Positions 8,362-17,591 are shown, counted from the first letter of the stretch. The stretch is DNA of 64,000 nt from Rhizobiaceae bacterium (GCA_023953845.1 JAMLJC010000001.1:2480001-2544000), one strand, 5' to 3'. The notes: generated by a model not told the origin, from the sequence alone. Made by a program: numbers and translations.

Positions 8362-9057
8362 ATGAGACCCGATGCCATCTGGGCCGTCGTACCGTTCAAG
8401 GGCTTCGAGCGATCGAAGCAAAGATTGTCGCCTGCCTTCAGCGCGCGTGAGCGCAGCACGCTGGCGGGATTGATGCTCGAAGACGTTCTCGACGCGCTGC
8501 AGCGAGTCGCTGAACTGGACGGGATCGTTCTTGTCACGAGGGACGAAGCGGCGGCCGAGATCGCCCGCGAGCGTCAGATAGAAGTGTTCGTCGAGCGGGA
8601 GACGAGCGATCACTCGCAGGCCGTTCTCGAAGCGGCCCATGCTCTCGCCGCGAGATCGGTGGCCGGCATCCTTGCGCTGCCGGCGGACATTCCGGGCGTC
8701 GAACCGTCCGAAGTCTCTTGCTTCGTCGCCTCGCACCGCGCGGCGAGCAATTCCGTCACGATCGCGCCGTCGCTCGATCGGCGAGGCTCCAACGCCATCG
8801 CGATGACGCCGGCCGGCGTGCTGCCGCTCCAGTACGGAGAAGACAGCTTCGAGAGGCACGTCAGCTCGGCGGCGCGGCTGGGACTGAGTCTGTCGGTGCT
8901 CGATATGCCCGGCCTGGCGCTCGACATCGATACGCCGGAGGATTGCGCGCTGTTTCTGAGCCGCGCCTGCTCGGATACCCGGACGCGACGCTTTCTGAGG
9001 CGGCGCGATGCAGCCAGGTCGCGTCGGTCCAGACATCCCGAGAACCTTCACACGTGA
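8362..9057 (+). CDS. cofC: Phospholactate (or PEP/3-phosphoglycerate) guanylyltransferase
   Basis: A 231-residue nucleotidyltransferase of the CofC family, which activates a three-carbon phosphoacid with GTP for transfer to the deazaflavin FO. Signature regions are AVVPFKGFERSKQRLS at the N-terminus (GTP binding), ILALPADIPGV in the middle and LDIDTPEDCALF at the C-terminus. The C-terminal 25 residues are very Arg-rich and not conserved. Which acid it uses (2-phospholactate, phosphoenolpyruvate, or 3-phosphoglycerate as in Paraburkholderia rhizoxinica) cannot be read from the sequence alone. The stop touches the TTG that could start the next gene. Confidence 0.88.
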   Translation: MRPDAIWAVVPFKGFERSKQRLSPAFSARERSTLAGLMLEDVLDALQRVAELDGIVLVTRDEAAAEIARERQIEVFVERETSDHSQAVLEAAHALAARSVAGILALPADIPGVEPSEVSCFVASHRAASNSVTIAPSLDRRGSNAIAMTPAGVLPLQYGEDSFERHVSSAARLGLSLSVLDMPGLALDIDTPEDCALFLSRACSDTRTRRFLRRRDAARSRRSRHPENLHT

Positions 9058-9075
9058 TTGCGGAGCATTTCTGAA

Positions 9076-11514
9076 ATGCCTTTGGAACACGAACTGGAAA
9101 AGATGCTCGATTCCTTTGCCGGGCTCATTCCCACGGACGAGGAAGCGCGCCAGCTCGGCGCCGTCGAGAACACGGGGCTGCTGATGCCGCATGCTGCGCG
9201 GATACGCGACGAAGGGCATGGCGACGTGGTCACCTATTCCCGAAAGGTCTTCATTCCGCTCACTCAGCTTTGCCGGGATGTCTGCCATTACTGCACATTC
9301 GCCCATCCGCCGCTGCGCGAGGAGGCTCCCTTTCTGAGCGCCGGGCAGGTCCTGGCCATCGCGGAAGCCGGCAGGAAGGCCGGCTGCAAGGAGGCCCTGT
9401 TCACCCTGGGCGACAAGCCCGAACTGCGCTATCGCGTCGCGAAGGAGTTCCTCGATCGCGCCGGCTACGCGTCCACGCTGGATTATCTGCGCGCCGTGGC
9501 CAAGCTCGTCCTTTCCGAGACCGGCCTGTTGCCGCATCTCAATCCCGGCGTGATGTCCCGCGACGAGATCCTGTCGCTGCGCGATGTTTCGGCTTCGATG
9601 GGCATAATGCTGGAAAGCGCGTCGGAAAGGCTTTGCCAGCGCGGCCATGCGCATTTCGGCTCCCCCGACAAGCACCCTGCCGTGCGGCTTCAGACGATCG
9701 AGGCGGCGGGGGAGGCGGCCGTCCCGTTCACCTCCGGCATACTGATCGGAATAGGGGAGACGCGCGCTGAACGGATCGAATCCCTGCTCGCCCTGCGCAG
9801 AAGCCATCAGCGCCACGGCCATTTGCAGGAAGTCATCATACAGAACTTCAGGGCCAAGCCCGGAACCCGAATGGCCCACGCGCCGGAGCCAAGCTTCGAC
9901 GAGCACCTTTGGACAATTGCCGTCGCGCGCATCATCCTCGGCCCTCAGATGAGCGTGCAGGCGCCGCCGAACCTGACCGCTGGCGAGAAGGCGCAGGTCA
10001 TCGCAGCCGGCATAAACGACTGGGGCGGCGTGTCGCCCGTGACGATGGACTATGTGAACCCGGAAGCGCCGTGGCCGCATATCCAGGATCTGGCGCGCGA
10101 CACGGCGCATTCCGGCAAGCATCTGGCCGAGAGGCTGACGGCCTATCCTTCGTTCGTGCGCGATCGCGGCCGGTGGTTCTCGGATGCCCTGCGCCGGCCC
10201 GTGCTCGAAATGTCCGACGCGGACGGGCTGGCGCGCACCGGGGAATGGCGGCCGGGCGCGGCCCTTGCGCCTGATCATATCGATGCGAGCTGCCCGCTTT
10301 CGCATGTTTCGACGCCGGCGCGCGGCGAGTTGCGCAGAGCCGTCGGCAAGGCGCGCGACGGCAAGCGCCTGAATGAGGGTGAGATCGTCGCGCTTTTCGG
10401 CGCCCGGGGCGAAGACTTCGAATATGTGCGTGCGGCGGCAGACGGGTTGCGGCAGGAGACCCATGGAGATGCGGTCAGCTATGTGGTGACGCGCAACATC
10501 AACTATACGAACGTCTGTTACTTCCGCTGCCAGTTCTGCGCCTTCTCGAAGGGAAAGATGAGCGAGAATTTGCGCGGCAAGCCGTACGATCTGGAGCTCG
10601 GCGAAATCGCCCGAAGGGTCGAGGAGGCCTGGAGCCGCGGCGCAACGGAGGTGTGCCTGCAAGGCGGCATCCACCCGAGCTACACCGGCGCGACATATCT
10701 CGAAATACTGGAGACCGTGAAGAAGGCGGTTCCCGAAATGCATGTCCATGCGTTCTCGCCCCTGGAGGTCTGGCAGGGTGCGAGCACGTTGGGCATGCGT
10801 CTCGAAGACTATCTGCGGGCGCTCAAGGATGCCGGGCTCGGCAGCCTGCCGGGCACGGCGGCGGAAATTCTCGACGACGAGGTGCGGCAGATCATCTGTC
10901 CGGACAAGATCGACACGCAACAGTGGCTCGAAGTCATGCGCACGGCCCATGGCGTCGGTCTGCGATCAACCGCAACGATCATGTTCGGCCATGTCGACAG
11001 GTCGCATCACTGGGCGCGGCACCTTCTCAGGATACGCGATCTGCAGGCCGAGACGGGAGGGTTCACGGAATTCGTCCCGCTTCCCTTCGTGCCGATGGAA
11101 ACGCCGATCTATCTCAAGGGCCGTTCGAGGCAGGGGCCGACGTTCCGGGAGGCCGTGCTGATGCACGCGGTCGGCCGTCTGGTGCTCCATCCTCTCGTCG
11201 CCAGCATCCAGGCGTCCTGGGTCAAGATGGGTCTTGAAGGCCTGCAGTATTGTCTGGATGCGGGCGTCAACGATCTTGGCGGGACGCTGATGAACGAGAC
11301 CATATCCCGCGCCGCGGGCGCGTCTCACGGACAGGAGATGAGACCTTCCACGTTCGAGGAAATAGCGGCGAGGAAGGGGCGCTCGATCTGGCAGAGAACG
11401 ACGCTCTACAAGCCGGCGCCGTCGCATCGGCGCGATGCCGCGCTCGCGGCTGACGACCTGCTCGAATTGCCGGCGGCAGGTATGCGACATCATGTCCGCG
11501 TTGCGGCCGAATAG
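9076..11514 (+). CDS. fbiC: FO synthase, fused CofG-CofH radical SAM enzyme
   Basis: An 812-residue two-domain enzyme that makes the deazaflavin FO from the riboflavin-pathway intermediate and tyrosine. The N-terminal CofG half has the radical-SAM cluster CRDVCHYC beginning near residue 66; the C-terminal CofH half has CYFRCQFC near residue 481. The order CofG then CofH is that of FbiC; archaea and cyanobacteria keep them as separate proteins. I prefer the ATG at 9076, preceded by GGAG 10 nt upstream, over a TTG at 9058. It ends the F420 synthesis block; the missing step is CofD, which is not in the window. Confidence 0.94.
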   Translation: MPLEHELEKMLDSFAGLIPTDEEARQLGAVENTGLLMPHAARIRDEGHGDVVTYSRKVFIPLTQLCRDVCHYCTFAHPPLREEAPFLSAGQVLAIAEAGRKAGCKEALFTLGDKPELRYRVAKEFLDRAGYASTLDYLRAVAKLVLSETGLLPHLNPGVMSRDEILSLRDVSASMGIMLESASERLCQRGHAHFGSPDKHPAVRLQTIEAAGEAAVPFTSGILIGIGETRAERIESLLALRRSHQRHGHLQEVIIQNFRAKPGTRMAHAPEPSFDEHLWTIAVARIILGPQMSVQAPPNLTAGEKAQVIAAGINDWGGVSPVTMDYVNPEAPWPHIQDLARDTAHSGKHLAERLTAYPSFVRDRGRWFSDALRRPVLEMSDADGLARTGEWRPGAALAPDHIDASCPLSHVSTPARGELRRAVGKARDGKRLNEGEIVALFGARGEDFEYVRAAADGLRQETHGDAVSYVVTRNINYTNVCYFRCQFCAFSKGKMSENLRGKPYDLELGEIARRVEEAWSRGATEVCLQGGIHPSYTGATYLEILETVKKAVPEMHVHAFSPLEVWQGASTLGMRLEDYLRALKDAGLGSLPGTAAEILDDEVRQIICPDKIDTQQWLEVMRTAHGVGLRSTATIMFGHVDRSHHWARHLLRIRDLQAETGGFTEFVPLPFVPMETPIYLKGRSRQGPTFREAVLMHAVGRLVLHPLVASIQASWVKMGLEGLQYCLDAGVNDLGGTLMNETISRAAGASHGQEMRPSTFEEIAARKGRSIWQRTTLYKPAPSHRRDAALAADDLLELPAAGMRHHVRVAAE

Positions 11515-11759
11515 CGGCCGGGCATTGTCTGAAACAGGCGGAACAACGGAGCGCGACCCAGACAGGCAGGCTGGAAAACCACTTATCGAATTCTTCCATC
11601 ACCTGGATTAAAATTCATCGTTTTCCTTCTGCAAAACGCATCCATACACTCCGTTCAGCATCGAAGAACAGAAGTCTCCCACAGCGGCGCGCAAGCAGCG
11701 CACGCGAAGACGAGCTTTGCAAAAGAAACGATGTCAAATGGGGAATCGGAGGTTCGAAA

Positions 11760-12857
11760 ATGAAGAAGGATACCTTTACGGCGTCAAGCCTGACGCGCCG
11801 CGATGCATTGAAGGGCATGGCGGGTTTGGTGCCGGCGGTCGCGCTGGGAGGCGCGGTCGGTACGGCGACGAAAGCCCTTGCCGCATCCGGCAGCGGTCCG
11901 ATTATTTTCATGACGTGGGGCGGAGCGTTCGGCGCGGGAGTGCGCACGGCTTTCTCCGAGCCTTACACGAAGAAGACCGGGATCGAGATAAAGGACATCA
12001 CGCCTTTCAATCTCGGCAAGTTCCAGACAGCCATGCGCAACGGCAATCCCGAGGGATATGACATCGCATGGTTCAACGACGAGGTGGAGCCGGCCCAGCT
12101 CGGCGCCGACGGCATGCTTGAGGAAATCAACTACGAGTGGATGCCGGCGGCGGAGGGCGTGATTGCCGGCGCGCGCCAGAAGTACGGCGTCGCGCCCTAC
12201 GTGACGCTCTACCAGATGTGCTACAACACCGAGGCGCTGAAGGGAAAGACGCCGCAGAACTGGAAAGACTTCTGGGACGTGGAAGGAATTCCCGGTCCGC
12301 GCTCGCTTGGCTCATGGGTGTGCGGTGTGCTGGAGGCGGCGTTGCTTGCCGATGGCGTGGAGCCGGACAAGCTTTATCCGCTGGACGAGGATCGCGCGTT
12401 CAGGAAGCTCGACGAGATCAAGCCGCATATTCGCGTGTTCCACGACACCCAGGCCAACGATGCCATGCAGCAGATGCTCGAACAGGGCGAGGTCGCGATG
12501 ACCTTGACCTGGGCGACCGATACGCTGGCCGCGCATCTTGCCGGAAAACCCGTCAATATCGTCTACAATCAGGGCTTCTACTTCAGCCCGCTGGTCGGCA
12601 TCGCCAAGGGCACGCCGAAGCTGAAGGAGATCCACGAATATCTGAATATGTTCTTCGAGCCGCAGGCAGAGCTCGATTTCATCAAGGCATGGCCGACATC
12701 GCCTGCGAATCCGGCCGTGCTCGACCTGCTTACCGACGAGCAGAAGGCGTCCGTCGCTCCCGGCAATCTTGACAGGATGATCAACTTCAACGTCGAGTAC
12801 TATCTGGCCAATCGTGCCAGGCTGCAGCAGAAGTACGACAGCTGGCGCGTTGTGTAG
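11760..12857 (+). CDS. Polyamine-type ABC transporter substrate-binding protein
   Basis: A 365-residue PotD/PotF-like periplasmic binding protein. A twin-arginine signal (LTRRDALKGMAGL, then an Ala-rich h-region and KALAASG) precedes the mature part, which opens with IIFMTWGGAFG typical of this class. The start has GGAGG about 8 nt upstream. Genes for the ATPase and both permeases follow on the same strand, so the set forms a complete importer for a small cationic or organic solute. The 245-bp gap upstream separates it from fbiC and probably holds its promoter. The ligand is unknown; polyamine-like is a family label only. Confidence 0.87.
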   Translation: MKKDTFTASSLTRRDALKGMAGLVPAVALGGAVGTATKALAASGSGPIIFMTWGGAFGAGVRTAFSEPYTKKTGIEIKDITPFNLGKFQTAMRNGNPEGYDIAWFNDEVEPAQLGADGMLEEINYEWMPAAEGVIAGARQKYGVAPYVTLYQMCYNTEALKGKTPQNWKDFWDVEGIPGPRSLGSWVCGVLEAALLADGVEPDKLYPLDEDRAFRKLDEIKPHIRVFHDTQANDAMQQMLEQGEVAMTLTWATDTLAAHLAGKPVNIVYNQGFYFSPLVGIAKGTPKLKEIHEYLNMFFEPQAELDFIKAWPTSPANPAVLDLLTDEQKASVAPGNLDRMINFNVEYYLANRARLQQKYDSWRVV

Positions 12858-12873
12858 CCCGGCCGGGCTTTCT
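12857..12873 (+). terminator. Possible attenuating hairpin after the binding-protein gene
   Basis: GCCCGGCCGGGC followed by TTTCT begins at the stop codon of the binding-protein gene. A second GC-rich stem (GGGCCGC pairing with GCGGCCC, about 12875-12905) follows. Such structures commonly reduce read-through so that the binding protein is made in excess over the membrane components. The stem is short, so the call is weak. Confidence 0.3.
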
Positions 12874-12953
12874 GAGGGGCCGCAACGACGGATCGGGGCG
12901 GCCCTCCCGGGACCAGTTCGCAAGCCTAGTCGATCGGCGAGGATCAGGCCTGA

Positions 12954-14102
12954 ATGACCCAGAACACACCGACCGGCGTGGAAAAAGGTACCGGTGCGTC
13001 CATCGAGATCCAGGATCTCTCCAAGAAGTTTGGAGAGTTCACGGCCGTGTCCGACTTCAACCTGAGCATCCGGGGCGGCGAGTTCATCTCCGTGCTGGGT
13101 GCTTCCGGCAGCGGCAAGACCACGGTGCTGCGTATCCTGGCGGGCCTTGAGGAGCCGACCGGCGGCCGCATCCTGATCGATGGGCAGGACGCAACGCTCC
13201 TTCCGTCCGAAGCGCGCGACATCGGGCTTGTGTTTCAGGACTACGCGCTGTTTCCGCACATGTCGGTCGAGCAGAACATCGCTTTCCCGCTGCGCATGCG
13301 GAAAGTTCCGAAGGACAGGATCAGGGCCGACGTGGACCGCATCCTTGCGCTCGTCGGCGCGTCGCATCTGAGGACGCGAAAACCCAACCAGCTGAGCGGC
13401 GGCCAGCAGCAGCGCATCGCGCTTGCCAGGGCGCTGGTGTTCAACCCAAAGCTGCTCCTGCTGGACGAGCCGCTGTCGGCCCTGGACAAGAACCTCCGCG
13501 AGCATATGAAGGCCGAGATCAAGGCGCTGCACCGCAAGACCGGCGTGACGGTCATCTACGTCACGCACGACCAGTCCGAGGCTCTGGCGCTCTCGGACAG
13601 GGTCGTGGTGATGCGGGACGGCCGGATTCTGGACATCGACGCGCCCGACACGCTGTATCAGCTTCCGACCTCGTCCTATCTGGCCACCTTCGTCGGCGAC
13701 GCCAATCTGATCGACGGCGTCGTGGCGTCTGTCTCGGGCGACAATGTCCAGATCGACAGCCGGCTCGACAGGATAGAGCTGCCGAAATCGCGCGTTCGTC
13801 TGGAAAGCGGCGTTTCGGAAGGCGCCCGCATCAAGCTCGTCGTCAGGCCGGAGAACATCGTGATCGATCCGCCGCAGCATATGGATGGATTGCTGCGGAT
13901 CGACGGCTCTATCCTGGAGATGCTCTACAATGGCGCGCACACCATCTACACCGTTTCATCCGATCGTCTTCCGGAACCCCTGATCGCCCGGTGCGGACAG
14001 CATCAGAGCGGCACGTTCCAGACGGGGCACAACGTTCCGATCGGGCTGCGGACCGATCGGTTCGTCGCCGTGCCTGACAATGGCGAGAGCGTCGGTCCAT
14101 GA
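12954..14102 (+). CDS. ABC transporter ATPase, PotA-like
   Basis: A 382-residue ATPase of the spermidine/putrescine type. Walker A is GASGSGKTT (about residues 45-53), the signature motif LSGGQQQR about 145-152, Walker B LLLLDEPLSALD just after, and the switch His in THDQSEAL. The C-terminal 130 residues form the regulatory TOBE-type domain usual in PotA and MalK relatives. It starts 96 bp after the binding protein and overlaps the first permease by 4 bp (ATGA). Confidence 0.92.
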   Translation: MTQNTPTGVEKGTGASIEIQDLSKKFGEFTAVSDFNLSIRGGEFISVLGASGSGKTTVLRILAGLEEPTGGRILIDGQDATLLPSEARDIGLVFQDYALFPHMSVEQNIAFPLRMRKVPKDRIRADVDRILALVGASHLRTRKPNQLSGGQQQRIALARALVFNPKLLLLDEPLSALDKNLREHMKAEIKALHRKTGVTVIYVTHDQSEALALSDRVVVMRDGRILDIDAPDTLYQLPTSSYLATFVGDANLIDGVVASVSGDNVQIDSRLDRIELPKSRVRLESGVSEGARIKLVVRPENIVIDPPQHMDGLLRIDGSILEMLYNGAHTIYTVSSDRLPEPLIARCGQHQSGTFQTGHNVPIGLRTDRFVAVPDNGESVGP

Positions 14103-15019
14103 GCGGCGCTCCGATGCCGACCACGCTCGCGGCGGCAACGGCCACGCCTGCGGCAAGGACGGGCAGGCGAGGGAGATTCCCTTTTGGCGGCTGGCTGCAA
14201 GGGAACGCGTTCATCTGGCTCGTTCCCGGCATTGCCCTGATGCTTGCCGTCTTCATACGCCCGATCCTGCTCATCGTGCAGGAATCGTTCACCGATCCCT
14301 CATTCGGCCTCGAAAACTACAGGACGCTCGCCAGCGACCCGCTTTACCGCAGGGTCATGTGGAACTCCGTCAACTCCGCCTTGCAGGCGACGCTTTTCTG
14401 CATCCTGATCGGGTACCCGGCGGCATACGCCATCTACAAGGCAGCCCCGAAGTGGCGGCAGGCGATGCTGGTGATCCTGCTGTTCTCGTTTGCCGTGGGC
14501 ACAATACCGAGAGCTTTCTCGTGGCTCGTGATCCTCGGCGACAAGGGGCTGGTGAACAACCTTCTGTTCTGGATCGGCGGATGGGAAACCCCGGTTCACC
14601 TGCTCTACAACCAGATCGGCGTGGTGGTGGGCATGGTCCATGTCATGTTGCCCTATATCATCCTGATCCTTCTGGGATCGATGATGCGGGTCGGCACGAC
14701 GCTCGTTCCGGCGGCCCGGACGCTCGGGGCGCGGCCGCTCCGCGCGTTCTTCGAAATATTCCTCCCATTGACGATGCCGGGCGTCGTGGCGGGGGCGATG
14801 CTGGTGTTTGTCTATTCTCTCGGCTTCTATCTCGTGCCGGCCGTGCTTGGAGGCGCTTCCCAGACCACCGTCGTCATGCAGATCGAGAGCCTGGCCCTGC
14901 GGTCGGGTCTCTGGGGCATGGGTTCAGCGCTCTCGACCATCGTGATCGTCGTCTCGGTCATCGGCGCCAGCGTCTATGTCCGGATGACCGGCCTGAGCGA
15001 TATCACGAAACGCCATTGA
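14099..15019 (+). CDS. ABC transporter permease, PotB-like
   Basis: A 306-residue inner-membrane permease. About six hydrophobic segments are visible, starting with FIWLVPGIALMLAVF, and the coupling loop that contacts the ATPase is seen as AARTLGARPLRAFFEIFLPLTMPG (the EAA motif region, about residues 200-223). The first 40 residues are cytoplasmic and basic. The start overlaps the ATPase stop; the second permease follows after 14 bp. Confidence 0.9.
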   Translation: MSGAPMPTTLAAATATPAARTGRRGRFPFGGWLQGNAFIWLVPGIALMLAVFIRPILLIVQESFTDPSFGLENYRTLASDPLYRRVMWNSVNSALQATLFCILIGYPAAYAIYKAAPKWRQAMLVILLFSFAVGTIPRAFSWLVILGDKGLVNNLLFWIGGWETPVHLLYNQIGVVVGMVHVMLPYIILILLGSMMRVGTTLVPAARTLGARPLRAFFEIFLPLTMPGVVAGAMLVFVYSLGFYLVPAVLGGASQTTVVMQIESLALRSGLWGMGSALSTIVIVVSVIGASVYVRMTGLSDITKRH

Positions 15020-15033
15020 GACCAGGTCCCTCG

Positions 15034-15816
15034 ATGAACGCCGCCCGAATTGCCAGACCGATCTTTCTGATTGCTCTCTTCACCTTTCTCGTGGCGCCGA
15101 TCATCATTTCCGGCAGCGTCTCCTTCACCAGCGACCGGTTCATGAGCTTTCCGCCGAACGGTTTCTCGCTGAGATGGTACGAAAAGATCGCGCAGGACCC
15201 CGGTTGGCGCGGCGCATTCGTCGACACCATCATTATCGGCGCCATCTGCATGGTGATCGCCACCACCGTCGGCACGCTTTCCGCGTACGGCATCAGCCGC
15301 ATCCGATCGGCGTTCCTGCGAAACGCGGTGCTGATCCTTTTTCTGTCTCCGCTTGTCGTGCCCTATGTCGCGTACGGGATGGCGGTCTATCCGATCTTCG
15401 CGTCCTACAGGATCATCGGCACCCATCTGGGCGTCGGTCTGGCGCAGTCGATCATCGCGATACCGTTCGTCGTCATCACTGTCATATCGACGATACGCCG
15501 GCGCGATCAGGTGCTGGAGGCGGCCGCCAGGACGCTGGGGGCCAGCCCTGTCCAGGCATTCTGGCACGTCGTGCTGCCGCTTCTGACGCCGGGCATCATC
15601 GCAGGCGCGGTGCTCTCCTTTCTCACGTCGTTCGATGACGTGATCATGCCGATGTTCCTTGGCGGCGCATCGGTTTCAACGCTGCCGAAGGCGATGCTGG
15701 ACGCCTTGTCCATGAGCAGCGATCCTTCGGTCATGGCCGCGTCGAGTGTCATCTCGCTCATCGGCCTGATCACATTTCTCGTCATAACGTTCGTAAGGCG
15801 GGCGCGCGAGCGCTGA
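15034..15816 (+). CDS. ABC transporter permease, PotC-like
   Basis: A 260-residue second permease of the polyamine-type importer. It has about six membrane segments beginning with PIFLIALFTFLVAPIII, and the EAA loop AARTLGASPVQAFWHVVLPLL at about residues 162-182. The frame is open upstream in the other permease gene, but the ATG at 15034 matches the family start and length. Its stop lies 35 bp before the phosphogluconolactonase gene, which therefore probably shares the transcript. Confidence 0.9.
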   Translation: MNAARIARPIFLIALFTFLVAPIIISGSVSFTSDRFMSFPPNGFSLRWYEKIAQDPGWRGAFVDTIIIGAICMVIATTVGTLSAYGISRIRSAFLRNAVLILFLSPLVVPYVAYGMAVYPIFASYRIIGTHLGVGLAQSIIAIPFVVITVISTIRRRDQVLEAAARTLGASPVQAFWHVVLPLLTPGIIAGAVLSFLTSFDDVIMPMFLGGASVSTLPKAMLDALSMSSDPSVMAASSVISLIGLITFLVITFVRRARER

Positions 15817-15851
15817 ACGCGCCGACATCCAGCTTCATCGGGAGGTATTTT

Positions 15852-16613
15852 GTGAGCACGATTCTGGCGAATAGTTTTGTCGCGGCCAATGGCGAGGCCA
15901 CCGCGATTTCCGTGGCGCACTGGCTTACGGACATCGCCGCATCGACAGATGGCCCGGTCTCGATCTGCCTGTCGGGAGGAGGAACGCCGCGCATCCTTTA
16001 TCGTATGCTGACCGAGCCTCCATTCCTCGGACGGTTCCCCTGGTCGCGTGTCCACTGGTTCTGGGGCGATGAGCGTTTCGTCGCACCGGATCATCCGGCC
16101 AGCAATTATCGCATGGCGCGCGAGGCAATGCTCGACCTCGCCCAGGTTCGGCCGCTCCAGATACATGCAATCGATACGACGCGGGCCGACGCCCGGGAGG
16201 CGGCCGATGCCTACGAGGCCACGCTTCGGACCTTTCAGCGGGACATCAGGACACCCGCCGGCAAGGACACGCTGTTCGACGTGGTCCTGCTCGGATTGGG
16301 TGAAGACGGCCACACGGCATCGCTGTTTCCGGGAACGCCTACCCTTTCCGAGACGGGGCGGCTGGTCGATTCGATCGTCGGCGCGCGTCCCGAGCCCCGT
16401 ATAACCCTGACCTTCCCGGCTATAGCCTCGAGCCTTCACGTCGCCTTCATCGTCTGCGGATCGGGGAAGCGGGATATCGTGCGCCAGATCCGCGACGGCG
16501 CGGACGTGCCGGCGGCGCGGGTGACGTCACGCGGCACCATATCGTGGTTCTTTGACACGGCCGCCGCCGACGATATTGTGTCGGACAGTAAGCGGCGCGC
16601 CGCGCGGGCGTGA
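15852..16613 (+). CDS. pgl: 6-phosphogluconolactonase
   Basis: A 253-residue Pgl of the DevB/NagB-like fold, which hydrolyses 6-phosphogluconolactone to 6-phosphogluconate. Signature motifs are SGGGTPRILYRML, HWFWGDERFVAPDHPASNY and LLGLGEDGHTASLFPGTP. The start is GTG with GGGAGG 6 nt upstream. It is not next to zwf or edd as in usual rhizobial clusters; instead it lies in the block that includes Fgd, whose product would be its substrate. It follows the transporter genes by 35 bp. Confidence 0.92.
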   Translation: MSTILANSFVAANGEATAISVAHWLTDIAASTDGPVSICLSGGGTPRILYRMLTEPPFLGRFPWSRVHWFWGDERFVAPDHPASNYRMAREAMLDLAQVRPLQIHAIDTTRADAREAADAYEATLRTFQRDIRTPAGKDTLFDVVLLGLGEDGHTASLFPGTPTLSETGRLVDSIVGARPEPRITLTFPAIASSLHVAFIVCGSGKRDIVRQIRDGADVPAARVTSRGTISWFFDTAAADDIVSDSKRRAARA

Positions 16614-16618
16614 TTTCC

Positions 16619-16634
16619 GTCGGCCGCGGCCGAC
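16619..16634. repeat. 16-bp perfect GC palindrome after pgl
   Basis: GTCGGCCGCGGCCGAC is fully self-complementary and lies 6 bp after the pgl stop. It could be part of a transcript end, but there is no T tract and no natural loop, so its role is uncertain. Confidence 0.3.
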
Positions 16635-16706
16635 AGATCGCAATCGGGCCTTCGCATGCCGAGCAATGGTGTATGTTCTCACCGCTGATCCCGGAGGGCA
16701 GGGCGC

Positions 16707-17591
16707 TTGAACATCGTTTTGGCGCGCACGTTTCTTGAGCTTATTCAGGCGAGGAGCTTCAACAAGGCTGCCGACCGGCTATGCGTGACCCAATCCACGG
16801 TCACCGTGCGCATCGCGGCGCTCGAGGAAGAGCTTGGCCAGCAGCTTTTCACCCGCGACAAGGCCGGCGTCGACCTTACCGTCGCCGGGCGGAAGTTCCA
16901 GCCCTTCGCCGAAATGCTGCTCCAGACCTGGCAGCATGCCAAGCAGGAACTGGCGCTGCATTCCTCCCGCTCGGTGATGTTCTCGGTCGGCGTCGCGGCG
17001 GCGCTGTGGGAGGGGTTGGGCGACCGCTGGCTGCTGCGGATGCAGCGGGAGCAGCCGAGCGTCGCCCTCGGCATCGAATCCGGGCGCTCGGCCCACGTGG
17101 TCGAGAAACTCGCTCAGGGCTTCCTGGATGCGGCGGTCGTGCTGGAAGTCATGCCGCGCAAGGACCTGATCATTGAAGAGCTCTTTTCCGAGAAGCTGCT
17201 TCTGGTTTCGACCTACCCGCGCAAGGCCGAACGGTGGAATCCGGACTATGTGTACATCCAGTGGAGCGAGGACTTCGCCGTCTACCACCGCACGATCATG
17301 CCGAGCGAGATCACGCCGCCTGTCAGCTTCACCGACAATGCGGCCGCCCTGCAGTTCATACTGGAAAGGGGCGGGTCCGGCTACTTTCCCCTCCGGCAGG
17401 TCGGAAAGCTGATTGACGAAGGCCGTCTCCATATTGTCGAGGGCGCCGGCGCGGCGCAGCAGCGCACATACCTCGCCCACGCGCACGCCTTGGTCGGACT
17501 CGCATGGTTCGACGATGCCGTCGCCACGCTTCGCGAGCAGGTTTCACATCTGTCCGATGCGGAATCCGACCCGCGTTTCGCACATCTCTAG
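16707..17591 (+). CDS. LysR-family transcriptional regulator
   Basis: A 294-residue LysR protein. The winged HTH is in residues 1-60 (FLELIQARSFNKAADRLCVTQSTVTVRI), followed by the effector-binding domain of about 200 residues. The start is a TTG with GGAGGG upstream; no better start exists nearby. It is encoded between pgl and the second aldehyde dehydrogenase, all in the same direction, and is the only dedicated transcription factor in the first 20 kb, so it is the natural candidate to control this island. The inducer is unknown. Confidence 0.9.
   Translation: MNIVLARTFLELIQARSFNKAADRLCVTQSTVTVRIAALEEELGQQLFTRDKAGVDLTVAGRKFQPFAEMLLQTWQHAKQELALHSSRSVMFSVGVAAALWEGLGDRWLLRMQREQPSVALGIESGRSAHVVEKLAQGFLDAAVVLEVMPRKDLIIEELFSEKLLLVSTYPRKAERWNPDYVYIQWSEDFAVYHRTIMPSEITPPVSFTDNAAALQFILERGGSGYFPLRQVGKLIDEGRLHIVEGAGAAQQRTYLAHAHALVGLAWFDDAVATLREQVSHLSDAESDPRFAHL

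Noticed and set aside
8182..10950. Very long minus-strand open frame opposite cofE-cofC-fbiC
   Set aside because: It is a shadow of the plus-strand F420 genes caused by high GC; its product is Arg/His/Gly-rich with no recognisable domain, while the plus strand encodes clear CofE, CofC and FbiC.
12312..13940. Minus-strand open frame of 542 codons over the ABC transporter genes
   Set aside because: It covers well-supported ATPase and binding-protein genes on the plus strand and its translation has no family features.
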